Of a stretch of DNA of 64,000 nt, positions 1 through 7,756 are shown in pieces. The first letter of the stretch is position 1. The number at the start of each line of letters is the position of its first letter. The notes under the pieces were generated by a model that saw only the letters and a program-made list of their open reading frames with translations, was not told where the DNA came from and ran no database searches. The position numbers and the translations under genes are program-made. This DNA comes from Rouxiella badensis. Its GTDB lineage: Bacteria > Pseudomonadota > Gammaproteobacteria > Enterobacterales > Enterobacteriaceae. Location: positions 372,001 to 436,000 of the forward strand of contig CP114060.1 in NCBI GenBank assembly GCA_026967495.1, in the 5' to 3' direction.

Positions 1-629
1 TCCTGCTTAGCGACAGTGAGTTAAGTCGATGGGACGGCGTCGCGCTGATTACCGCCGCAGCGATATTTCTGCTGCTGATGATAAAAATCGCCAGGATGTC
101 GGAGCAGGTGGGACAGGACACGCTGACCCGCGAGCAAATGGCTGAACTCCCTCAGGATGGAAGCAATACAGTAGCATTTTTGTGGTTAGCGCTGGGGTTT
201 ATTATCATGCCGCTGGCTTCAAACATGATTGTCGACAATGCTTCGGTCATCGCGCGCTATTTTGGCGTCAGTGAACTGGTTATCGGGCTGACCGTTATTG
301 CCATCGGCACCAGCCTGCCTGAGCTGGCAACCTTTATCGCCGGGGCCATCAAAGGCGAAGACGACATCGCGCTGGGCAACATTATCGGCGCCAACATTTT
401 TAACATGTGCCTGGTTCTCGGCCTGCCTGCGCTGGTCGCTCCGGGGCATTTTAATCCCGATGCGTTTCATCGTGATTATTGGGTCATGCTGGTCGTCAGC
501 GTCGTGCTGACCGGACTGTGCCTGATGCGTAAACACCGTATTGGCCACCTTGCGGGCGCGCTGCTGTTGTGCGGGTTCGTCGCGTATCTGGCGCTGCTGT
601 TCTACGTACCCGGCAGCGTGACCTTCTAG
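1..629 (+). CDS. yrbG: YrbG, sodium/calcium exchanger family inner-membrane protein (3' part)
   Basis: The frame is open from base 3 to the TAG at 627-629 and runs off the left edge, so only the C-terminal half of a roughly 325-residue protein is present. It has several hydrophobic helices and the second alpha-repeat motif of CaCA exchangers (GTSLPEL, then GNIIGANIFN), which line the cation path. In E. coli yrbG heads the kdsD-kdsC-lptCAB cluster, and the same order follows here with a 57-base gap. Family membership predicts Na+/Ca2+-type exchange; the physiological ion is not shown by the sequence. Confidence 0.9.
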   Translation, partial: LLSDSELSRWDGVALITAAAIFLLLMIKIARMSEQVGQDTLTREQMAELPQDGSNTVAFLWLALGFIIMPLASNMIVDNASVIARYFGVSELVIGLTVIAIGTSLPELATFIAGAIKGEDDIALGNIIGANIFNMCLVLGLPALVAPGHFNPDAFHRDYWVMLVVSVVLTGLCLMRKHRIGHLAGALLLCGFVAYLALLFYVPGSVTF

Positions 630-686
630 ATCTGATAGAATCTGTATAAATATTGCGCAACTCAGACCCAGTCACAGGATTTGACG

Positions 687-1670
687 ATGACATCATTTAA
701 TAACGAAGATTTTAACTTCATCGAGGTCGGTAAACAGGTCCTGTTAACCGAAAGAGAAGGCCTGGAACAGCTGGATCAATACATCAACGACGACTTTAGC
801 CGCGCCTGCCGGATGATGTTCCAGTGCGGAGGCAAGATAATCGTGATGGGCATGGGCAAGTCAGGTCACGTCGGCCGCAAGATGGCTGCGACCTTTGCCA
901 GCACCGGCACCCCGGCTTTCTTTGTGCATCCCGGTGAGGCCAGCCATGGCGATTTGGGGATGGTGTCGAAGCAGGACATCGTCATCCTTATCTCCAACTC
1001 GGGTGAGTCACACGAGATTCTGGCGCTGATCCCGGTGCTCAAGCGTCTGGATATTCGCCTGATTTGTCTGACGGCCAACCCTGAAAGCTCCATGGGCAAG
1101 GCGGCGGACGTGCACATCTGCGTCAAAGTGCCGAAAGAAGCCTGCCCGCTCGGCCTTGCGCCGACCAGCAGCACGACTGCGGCAATGGTAATGGGTGACG
1201 CGCTGGCCGTAGCATTGCTGGAAGCACGTGGTTTCACCGCCGAAGATTTTGCACTTTCTCACCCCGGCGGCGCACTCGGTCGCAAGCTTCTGCTGCGCGT
1301 CAGCGATATCATGCACACCGGCAGTGAGATCCCGCAGGTCAGCCGTGACGCAACCCTGCGCGACGCACTGCTGGAGATTACCCGCAAGAATCTGGGAATG
1401 ACGGTCATTACCGATGACCTGATGAAGATAGAAGGTATCTTTACCGACGGTGACTTGCGCCGAATCTTTGATATGGGTGTCAACGTAAACGACGCTAAAA
1501 TTACTGATGTCATGACCACAGGCGGCATTCGCGTGCGTCCTTCCCTGCTGGCGGTCGATGCGCTAAACCTGATGCAGGACAAACACATTACCTGCGTCAT
1601 GGTTGCCGATGGCGACCAGTTGTTGGGTGTGGTACATATGCATGACATGCTGCGAGCCGGTGTCGTGTAA
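687..1670 (+). CDS. kdsD: KdsD, D-arabinose 5-phosphate isomerase
   Basis: Interconverts ribulose 5-phosphate and arabinose 5-phosphate, the first step toward Kdo for the LPS inner core. An N-terminal SIS sugar-isomerase domain (about residues 35-180, with GMGKSGHVG and NSGESHE) is followed by two CBS domains (about 205-327). The conserved HPGGALGRKLL at the SIS/CBS junction is present. The ATG at 687 gives a 327-residue protein, like the E. coli enzyme. A TTG at 681 would add only two residues and is less likely. kdsC follows 79 bases downstream. Confidence 0.96.
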   Translation: MTSFNNEDFNFIEVGKQVLLTEREGLEQLDQYINDDFSRACRMMFQCGGKIIVMGMGKSGHVGRKMAATFASTGTPAFFVHPGEASHGDLGMVSKQDIVILISNSGESHEILALIPVLKRLDIRLICLTANPESSMGKAADVHICVKVPKEACPLGLAPTSSTTAAMVMGDALAVALLEARGFTAEDFALSHPGGALGRKLLLRVSDIMHTGSEIPQVSRDATLRDALLEITRKNLGMTVITDDLMKIEGIFTDGDLRRIFDMGVNVNDAKITDVMTTGGIRVRPSLLAVDALNLMQDKHITCVMVADGDQLLGVVHMHDMLRAGVV

Positions 1671-1749
1671 TACCGACAGTTGAGTAAATCGACGATAACC
1701 GTTTTAAACAGCCCGGGGTGTTGGGTCTGTCACTTAAGGAATTGCCTGA

Positions 1750-2316
1750 ATGAGTAAAAGCGCAGCCAATGTGGATACCTGCTATGGTCCCGTTAGCGCA
1801 GAGGTGCTTGAGCGAGCTAAAGCTGTCCGCTTGCTGATTTGCGACGTTGACGGCGTAATGTCCGACGGTCTGATTTTCATGGGAAATCATGGCGAGGAGC
1901 TGAAAAGCTTCAACGTGCGCGACGGCTACGGGATCCGCTGCCTGCTTACTTCAGATGTTGAAGTGGCTATTATTACCGGGCGCAATGCCAAATTACTGGA
2001 AGATCGTGCCAAAACGCTGGGCATTCGCCATCTTTATCAGGGCCAGTCAGATAAGCTTTTGGCCTTCCGCGAACTGTTAGATACACTGTCTCTGCAGCCT
2101 GAGCAGGTTGCCTACATTGGCGATGACCTGATTGACTGGCCTGTCATGGAAAAAGTGGGACTTTCCGTCGCCGTAAACGACGCTCACCCGATCCTTCTAC
2201 CCAAGGCGCACTACGTGACGCGAATCGCCGGTGGACGCGGTGCCGTGCGCGAATTATGCGATTTGATTCTGCTGGCGCAGGGCAAGCTGGAGGACGCCAA
2301 GGGGCTGTCGATATGA
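1750..2316 (+). CDS. kdsC: KdsC, 3-deoxy-manno-octulosonate-8-phosphatase
   Basis: HAD-superfamily phosphatase that dephosphorylates Kdo-8-phosphate. HAD motif I is CDVDGVMSDG (residues 31-40, nucleophile D32 and acid/base D34). Motif II lies in IITGRN, and motif IV in YIGDDLIDWPVM. The 188-residue length matches the cap-less, tetrameric C0 class. The TGA stop overlaps the lptC start as ATGA, so the two are translationally coupled and LPS sugar synthesis is tied to LPS export. Confidence 0.96.
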   Translation: MSKSAANVDTCYGPVSAEVLERAKAVRLLICDVDGVMSDGLIFMGNHGEELKSFNVRDGYGIRCLLTSDVEVAIITGRNAKLLEDRAKTLGIRHLYQGQSDKLLAFRELLDTLSLQPEQVAYIGDDLIDWPVMEKVGLSVAVNDAHPILLPKAHYVTRIAGGRGAVRELCDLILLAQGKLEDAKGLSI

Positions 2317-2894
2317 GTAAAGCAAAGCTTTGGATAACCCTGGTACTGGGCCTGCTGGTTCTGGTACTGATTGGCTGGACGCTGTCGGACACCACCGCGC
2401 CGACGCAGAAAGTGGCAGTCAATAATCAGGAACCCACTTATCAGAGTCAGCACACTGTGACCGTGGTCTATGACCCGACTGGCAAGCTGAATTACCGACT
2501 GGTCTCTGACGAAGTGAAATATTACACCGCCGACCAGCTGACCTGGTTCACCAATCCGGTGGTGACCATGTATGACCAGAATGCCCTGGCGACCTGGACC
2601 TTGCGTTCCGATCGCGCCAAGCTGACCAACGACAAAATGTTGTATCTTTATGGTCACGTACAGGTCGACAGCCTGACGCCTGCAACGTCACAGCTGCAAA
2701 GAATAAAGACAGACAATGCCCAGGTTAATCTGGTCACACAGGACGTAGCGTCAGACGACGAAGTCTACATTTATGGCACCGGTTTTACGTCTAACGGCAT
2801 GAAAATGCGTGGTAACTTAAGAAATAAAACCGCTCAGCTGATCGAAAAGGTAAATACTAATTATGAAATTCAAAACCAAAAACAAAATCCGTAA
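2313..2894 (+). CDS. lptC: LptC, LPS export inner-membrane protein
   Basis: Single-span inner-membrane protein that receives LPS from LptBFG and passes it to LptA. One N-terminal membrane helix (about residues 6-23) is followed by a periplasmic beta-jellyroll. The start at 2313 overlaps the kdsC stop (ATGA) and gives 193 residues, close to E. coli (191). An in-frame codon at 2256 would place the start inside kdsC and ahead of the membrane anchor, so it was rejected. The 3' end overlaps lptA by 32 bases. Confidence 0.95.
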   Translation: MSKAKLWITLVLGLLVLVLIGWTLSDTTAPTQKVAVNNQEPTYQSQHTVTVVYDPTGKLNYRLVSDEVKYYTADQLTWFTNPVVTMYDQNALATWTLRSDRAKLTNDKMLYLYGHVQVDSLTPATSQLQRIKTDNAQVNLVTQDVASDDEVYIYGTGFTSNGMKMRGNLRNKTAQLIEKVNTNYEIQNQKQNP

Positions 2895-3414
2895 CCTATT
2901 GATCACGACCTCGCTGCTGGCGGTAAGTCTCCCTGCACTGGCGTTGAAAAGCGACACCACGCAACCTATGACTATCACCTCCGATAATCAGGCGGTGGAT
3001 ATTAATACCAACACCGTGACGCTGACCGGTAACGTTGTCGTCAAGCAGGGCAGTATTCTGGTGCACGCCGACCGCGCGACCATCGTTCGTCCTAACGGTC
3101 AGTCGGGCCACGAAGTGGTTAACGGTTACGGTAATCCGGTCACGTTTTATCAGATGCAGGACAACGGCAAGCCTATCAAGGGCCACGCCCAACAGGTGCG
3201 TTATGAAGTTGATAAAGACCTGATTACCCTGACGGGTCAGGCCTATATCGAGCAGCTCGACAGCAATGTTCAGGGCGACCGCATCACCTATCTGGTGCAG
3301 AAGCAGCAGATGGAAGCCTTTAGCGACAAGGGTAAACGCGTAACCACCGTGCTGGTTCCTTCTCAGCTACAGCAAAAAACCCCTGCTGCTGCAGGTCAGA
3401 AAAAGAGTAACTGA
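2863..3414 (+). CDS. lptA: LptA, periplasmic LPS transport bridge protein
   Basis: Forms the periplasmic bridge between LptC and LptD. A cleavable signal peptide of about 27 residues ends in LPALA, followed by the OstA-type beta-jellyroll (ITSDNQAVDI, then repeated strands) and a Lys/Gln-rich tail. The length of 183 residues matches the family. It starts inside the lptC 3' end and is followed six bases later by lptB, a compact lptC-lptA-lptB operon. Confidence 0.95.
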   Translation: MKFKTKNKIRNLLITTSLLAVSLPALALKSDTTQPMTITSDNQAVDINTNTVTLTGNVVVKQGSILVHADRATIVRPNGQSGHEVVNGYGNPVTFYQMQDNGKPIKGHAQQVRYEVDKDLITLTGQAYIEQLDSNVQGDRITYLVQKQQMEAFSDKGKRVTTVLVPSQLQQKTPAAAGQKKSN

Positions 3415-3420
3415 TAACTT

Positions 3421-4146
3421 ATGGCAACATTAATCGCAGAAAACCTGGCTAAAGCTTACAAAGGCCGCAAAGTTGTTGAGGACGTCAGTCTTTCAGTCAA
3501 GTCAGGTGAAATCGTCGGCCTGCTCGGGCCTAACGGCGCGGGTAAAACCACCACCTTTTACATGGTGGTCGGTATCGTTCAGCGCGATGCGGGACGGATT
3601 GTGGTTGATGATGAAGATATCAGCCTACTCCCCCTGCACACCCGTGCGCGTCGCGGCATCGGTTATTTGCCGCAGGAAGCCTCTATTTTCCGCCGCCTGA
3701 GCGTGTTCAACAACCTGATGGCGGTGCTCGAGATCCGCGAAGATCTCAACAAAGAGCAGCGCATCGCCCGCGCCAATGAGCTGATGGAAGAGTTCCATAT
3801 CTCTCACTTGCGCGATAACCTTGGGCAGTCACTCTCCGGCGGTGAACGTCGTCGTGTCGAGATTGCCCGCGCGTTGGCGGCCAATCCAAAATTCATCCTG
3901 CTCGATGAACCTTTCGCCGGGGTTGACCCCATTTCGGTTATCGATATCAAGAAAATCATTGAGCATCTGCGCGACAGCGGGCTAGGCGTACTGATAACCG
4001 ACCACAACGTCCGTGAAACGCTAGACGTCTGCGAACGCGCTTATATAGTTAGCCAGGGTCGTCTGATAGCCCACGGCACCCCCGCGGCAATTCTGGAAGA
4101 CGAGCAGGTTAAACGCGTTTACCTGGGCGAGGCTTTCCGCCTGTAA
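3421..4146 (+). CDS. lptB: LptB, LPS export ABC transporter ATPase
   Basis: Cytoplasmic ATPase of LptB2FG that powers LPS extraction from the inner membrane. Walker A is GPNGAGKTT, the Q-loop sits in GYLPQEASIF, the signature is LSGGERRR, Walker B is FILLDEPFAGVDP, and the switch histidine is in ITDHNVRE. At 241 residues it is full length. lptF and lptG are not in the window, as expected because they normally lie elsewhere. rpoN follows 50 bases later. Confidence 0.97.
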   Translation: MATLIAENLAKAYKGRKVVEDVSLSVKSGEIVGLLGPNGAGKTTTFYMVVGIVQRDAGRIVVDDEDISLLPLHTRARRGIGYLPQEASIFRRLSVFNNLMAVLEIREDLNKEQRIARANELMEEFHISHLRDNLGQSLSGGERRRVEIARALAANPKFILLDEPFAGVDPISVIDIKKIIEHLRDSGLGVLITDHNVRETLDVCERAYIVSQGRLIAHGTPAAILEDEQVKRVYLGEAFRL

Positions 4147-4196
4147 AATTAAAAATGCGATTCGCAAATTTTTCGGAATGGAAATAAACCCAAGAT

Positions 4197-5630
4197 ATGA
4201 AGCAAGGTTTGCAACTCAGGCTCAGCCAACAACTGGCAATGACACCACAACTACAACAGGCAATACGCCTGTTGCAGCTGTCCACGCTTGAACTCCAGCA
4301 AGAAATTCAATTGGCGCTGGAAAGCAATCCGCTGTTGGAACAATCTGACCTCCATGATGAAGTAGACGCGAAAGAAACCAGCGAAAGCGAAGCCCTTGAT
4401 ACCCGCGAAGCCCTTGAGCAGAAAGACATGCCCGAGGAGCTGCCGCTCGACGCCACCTGGGACGAGATTTACACCGCCGGTACGCCGTCGGGTACAGGTA
4501 ATGACTACAGCGACGACGAACTGCCGGTTTATCAGGGCGAAACGACCCAGTCGCTACAGGATTACCTGATGTGGCAGGTCGAGCTGACGCCGTTTACCGA
4601 CACCGACCGCGCGATTGCCACCTCGATTGTCGACGCCGTCGATGACACCGGTTACCTGACCATTTCCCTCGATGACATCCTCGAGAGCATTGGTGATGAA
4701 GAGGTCAGCATGGACGAGGTCGAGGCGGTGCTCAAACGAGTCCAGCGTTTTGACCCGGTCGGCGTAGCGGCCAAAGACCTGCGCGATTGCCTGCTGATTC
4801 AACTCTCCCAATACGTTCCCGAAACCTTGTTCCTGACCGAAGCCAGACTGATTGTCAGTGAACATTTAGACCTGCTCGCCAACCACGATTTTCGTGCCCT
4901 GATGCGTTCAACGCGCCTAAAAGAAGATACACTTAAGGGAGCGATGCTGCTGATCCAGTCACTGGATCCAAGGCCTGGGCAGTCTATCAATACCGGCGAA
5001 TCCGAGTACGTCATTCCCGACGTGCTGGTGCGCAAAGTGGGCAAAGTCTGGACCGTTGAACTGAACTCCGACAGCATTCCACGCCTGAAGATCAACCAGC
5101 AGTACGCTGCGATGGGCAATTCGGTGCGCAATGACAGCGACGGGCAATTTATTCGCAGTAACCTGCAAGAAGCCAAGTGGTTGATTAAAAGTCTGGAGAG
5201 TCGCAACGATACGTTATTGAAGGTGACACGTTGTATTGTCGAGCAGCAGCAGGCATTCTTTGATCTTGGTGAAGAATTTATGAAGCCAATGGTTCTGGCC
5301 GATATTGCCAGTGCCGTTGATATGCATGAATCGACGATTTCCCGCGTGACGACGCAAAAGTTCCTGCACAGTCCACGGGGTATTTTCGAACTTAAATATT
5401 TCTTCTCCAGTCACGTTAGTACGGACAGCGGCGGTGAAGCATCGTCCACCGCTATTCGCGCACTGGTAAGGAAATTAATCGCGGCGGAAAACCCCGTCAA
5501 ACCTCTGAGCGACAGCAAGTTAGCCACTATGCTATCGGATCAAGGCATCATGGTGGCACGACGCACTGTAGCGAAATACCGAGAGTCTTTGTCAATCCCG
5601 CCCTCAAATCAGCGTAAACAGTTGGTTTGA
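4197..5630 (+). CDS. rpoN: RpoN, RNA polymerase sigma-54 factor
   Basis: Sigma factor for -24/-12 promoters that need AAA+ activators such as NtrC. The Q-rich N-terminal activator-interacting region begins at residue 2 (KQGLQLRLSQQLAMTPQLQQ), an acidic linker follows, then the core-binding domain. The C-terminal RpoN box ARRTVAKYRE reads the -24 element. The length of 477 residues matches E. coli. Two good sigma-54 promoter sequences occur in this same window, at 22131 and 52482. Confidence 0.97.
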   Translation: MKQGLQLRLSQQLAMTPQLQQAIRLLQLSTLELQQEIQLALESNPLLEQSDLHDEVDAKETSESEALDTREALEQKDMPEELPLDATWDEIYTAGTPSGTGNDYSDDELPVYQGETTQSLQDYLMWQVELTPFTDTDRAIATSIVDAVDDTGYLTISLDDILESIGDEEVSMDEVEAVLKRVQRFDPVGVAAKDLRDCLLIQLSQYVPETLFLTEARLIVSEHLDLLANHDFRALMRSTRLKEDTLKGAMLLIQSLDPRPGQSINTGESEYVIPDVLVRKVGKVWTVELNSDSIPRLKINQQYAAMGNSVRNDSDGQFIRSNLQEAKWLIKSLESRNDTLLKVTRCIVEQQQAFFDLGEEFMKPMVLADIASAVDMHESTISRVTTQKFLHSPRGIFELKYFFSSHVSTDSGGEASSTAIRALVRKLIAAENPVKPLSDSKLATMLSDQGIMVARRTVAKYRESLSIPPSNQRKQLV

Positions 5631-5653
5631 CCTCAACAGAGAAGGAAGACATT

Positions 5654-5941
5654 ATGCAACTCAACATTACCGGACATCACGTAGATATCACTGAACCTCT
5701 GCGAGAGTTTGTGAACGCAAAGTTTTCGAAACTTGAGCAATATTTTGACCGAATCAACCAGGTTTACGTAATATTGAGCGTTGAGCGAGTGCAGAAAGTC
5801 GCGGAAGCCACGCTGCACGTGAACGGGGGCGAGTTGCATGCAACCTCGGAACATCAGGATATGTATGCCGCTATCGATGGCCTGGTTGATAAACTGGCCC
5901 GACAGCTTAATAAGCATAAAGACAAACTGAAACAGCATTGA
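5654..5941 (+). CDS. hpf: Hpf, ribosome hibernation promoting factor
   Basis: Short-form hibernation factor (95 residues) that binds the 30S decoding centre and promotes 100S dimers in stationary phase. It shows the beta-alpha-beta-beta-beta-alpha fold pattern, starting MQLNITGHH and ending in a basic helix (KLARQLNKHKDKLKQH). The ATG at 5654 is preceded by GAAGGAAG. An in-frame start at 5627 would overlap the rpoN stop and add nine unconserved residues, so it was not used. Confidence 0.95.
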   Translation: MQLNITGHHVDITEPLREFVNAKFSKLEQYFDRINQVYVILSVERVQKVAEATLHVNGGELHATSEHQDMYAAIDGLVDKLARQLNKHKDKLKQH

Positions 5942-5945
5942 TCCC

Positions 5946-6013
5946 TTCCCTGTCCTCCTGGCAGGGAATAAAGTGATAATCATCGGCTCGTTACCCTCCT
6001 GGTACGAGCCGAT
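5946..6013 (+). repeat. Two adjacent hairpins between hpf and ptsN with similar loops
   Basis: First stem: TTCCCTG (5946-5952) pairs with CAGGGAA (5962-5968). Second stem: ATCGGCTCGT (5982-5991) pairs with ACGAGCCGAT (6004-6013). Both loops contain CCTCCTGG. Neither stem is followed by a T-run, so these are more likely attenuating or mRNA-processing structures than intrinsic terminators. The role is not established. Confidence 0.5.
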
Positions 6014-6049
6014 AACTCTTTAGGGTGAAGGCGCCTAAGTGAAAATGAG

Positions 6050-6520
6050 ATGATTAACGATACAGCACTGCAGCTGACCTCGGTATTAAAAGCCGAATGC
6101 ACCAAGAGCAACGTCCATTGCGCCAGTAAAAAACGCGCACTGGAGATCATTAGTGAGCTGGCGGCCAACGAGCTAAACCTCGCGCCACAGGTGATTTTCG
6201 ATGCCATTCTGACCCGTGAGCGCATGGGCAGTACCGGGATTGGTGCTGGGATTGCAATCCCTCATGGAAAACTTGAAGAAGACACGCTGCGCGCAGTGGG
6301 CGTCTTTATCCAGCTCGATCAGCCGATCGCTTTTGACGCGGTCGACAATCAGCCGGTCGATCTGCTTTTTGCCTTGCTGGTTCCGGCAGATCAATGTAAA
6401 ACCCATTTACATACCCTGTCTTTAGTGGCCAAGAAACTGGCTGACAAAGCGGTATGCCGTCGCCTGCGCAGCGCGCAAAGCGACGAAGAGCTGTACCATA
6501 TCATTACCGAAGACGAGTAA
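6050..6520 (+). CDS. ptsN: PtsN, EIIA-Ntr regulatory phosphocarrier
   Basis: EIIA component of the nitrogen phosphotransferase system. It accepts phosphate from Npr and regulates potassium transport and other targets rather than sugar uptake. A PTS EIIA type-2 domain spans nearly the whole 156 residues, and the phospho-acceptor is His72 in GAGIAIPHGK. It sits between hpf and rapZ as in E. coli. Confidence 0.96.
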   Translation: MINDTALQLTSVLKAECTKSNVHCASKKRALEIISELAANELNLAPQVIFDAILTRERMGSTGIGAGIAIPHGKLEEDTLRAVGVFIQLDQPIAFDAVDNQPVDLLFALLVPADQCKTHLHTLSLVAKKLADKAVCRRLRSAQSDEELYHIITEDE

Positions 6521-6562
6521 ATCGCGAAGTATTCAAGATTGGGTTAACGAGGGAGTATTCAC

Positions 6563-7417
6563 ATGGTGCTGATGATTGTCAGCGGCCGTTCTGGTTCTGG
6601 AAAGTCCGTTGCCCTCCGTGCGCTGGAAGACATGGGCTTTTATTGCGTTGATAACTTGCCGGTGGTGTTATTGCCCCAGCTTGCGCAGGAGTTGGCTGAA
6701 CGCAATACGTCAGCCGCCGTGAGCATCGATGTCCGCAACATGCCAGAGACGCCTGAAGTTTACGAACATGCCATGACCCAGCTTCCAGACAGCTTCTCCC
6801 CGCAGTTGCTGTTTCTGGATGCCGATCGCAATACGCTTATCCGTCGCTACAGCGATACGCGGCGTCTGCACCCTCTTTCCAGCAAGAATCTCTCTCTCGA
6901 AAGCGCCATCGATCACGAAGCCGAACTGCTTGAGCCACTGCGCTCGAGCGCCGACCTGATTATCGACACCTCTGAAATGTCTGTGCACGAGCTGGCAGAG
7001 ATGCTGCGCACCCGTTTGCTGGGTAAACGTGAGCGCGAGCTGACGATGGTGTTTGAGTCTTTCGGTTTCAAACACGGCATTCCTATCGATGCAGACTACG
7101 TTTTCGACGTACGCTTTTTGCCAAACCCGCACTGGGACCCGAAACTGCGCCCGATGACCGGCCTCGATAAACCCGTTGCCGCCTTCCTCGACCGCCATAC
7201 CGAAGTGCACAACTTTATCTACCAGACGCGCAGCTATCTCGAGCAGTGGTTACCGATGCTGGAAACCAATAATCGCAGTTATCTGACCGTCGCAATCGGT
7301 TGTACTGGCGGCAAGCACCGCTCGGTTTACGTAGCCGAACAGCTCGCCGACTATTTCCGCTCCCGTGGGAAGAACGTGCAGTCCCGCCATCGTACGTTAG
7401 AAAAACGCAAATCATGA
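6563..7417 (+). CDS. rapZ: RapZ, RNase adapter protein controlling glmS small RNAs
   Basis: Binds GlmZ and presents it to RNase E, and senses glucosamine-6-phosphate, so it tunes GlmS levels. The N-terminal P-loop GRSGSGKS (residues 8-15) marks the kinase-like domain. The C-terminal RNA-binding domain contains GCTGGKHRS and ends in a basic tail (RHRTLEKRKS). At 284 residues it equals E. coli length. npr starts 12 bases later. Confidence 0.97.
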   Translation: MVLMIVSGRSGSGKSVALRALEDMGFYCVDNLPVVLLPQLAQELAERNTSAAVSIDVRNMPETPEVYEHAMTQLPDSFSPQLLFLDADRNTLIRRYSDTRRLHPLSSKNLSLESAIDHEAELLEPLRSSADLIIDTSEMSVHELAEMLRTRLLGKRERELTMVFESFGFKHGIPIDADYVFDVRFLPNPHWDPKLRPMTGLDKPVAAFLDRHTEVHNFIYQTRSYLEQWLPMLETNNRSYLTVAIGCTGGKHRSVYVAEQLADYFRSRGKNVQSRHRTLEKRKS

Positions 7418-7429
7418 CGGTTAATCATT

Positions 7430-7702
7430 ATGTCGATAAAACAGAAAGTCGAGATTAAAAACAGGCTGGGCATGCATGCGCGACCGGCCATGAAGCTGTT
7501 TGAACTGGTACAGAGTTTTGAATCGGAAGTGATGCTGCGCAACGATACCGGTATTGAAGCCGAGGCAAGCAGCGTGATTGCCCTGCTGATGCTCGATTCA
7601 CCCAAAGGTCAGGAGATTGAAATCGAGGCCACCGGCCCGGACGAGGCCGAGGCGCTGGCGGCGGTCATTAATCTGATTAACTCGGGCTTCGACGAAGACT
7701 GA
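7430..7702 (+). CDS. npr: Npr, HPr-like phosphocarrier of the nitrogen PTS
   Basis: Transfers phosphate from PtsP (EI-Ntr) to PtsN. It is a 90-residue HPr-fold protein with the active-site histidine at position 16 in LGMHARPAMK. The C-terminus is acidic. It closes the conserved plus-strand cluster. Downstream the gene order departs from E. coli, and a convergent minus-strand operon begins. Confidence 0.96.
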   Translation: MSIKQKVEIKNRLGMHARPAMKLFELVQSFESEVMLRNDTGIEAEASSVIALLMLDSPKGQEIEIEATGPDEAEALAAVINLINSGFDED

Positions 7703-7719
7703 GCAGCGTAATACGCTAA

Positions 7720-7750
7720 ACAGGGCCTGTCTTTGCAAGCCCTGTCCCCT
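7720..7750. terminator. Probable terminator between npr and the convergent regulator gene
   Basis: ACAGGGC (7720-7726) pairs with GCCCTGT (7739-7745) around a 12-base loop and is followed by CCCCTTTCT on the plus strand. It lies between two convergent genes. The short U-tract makes it a moderate candidate. Confidence 0.5.
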
Positions 7751-7756
7751 TTCTGC

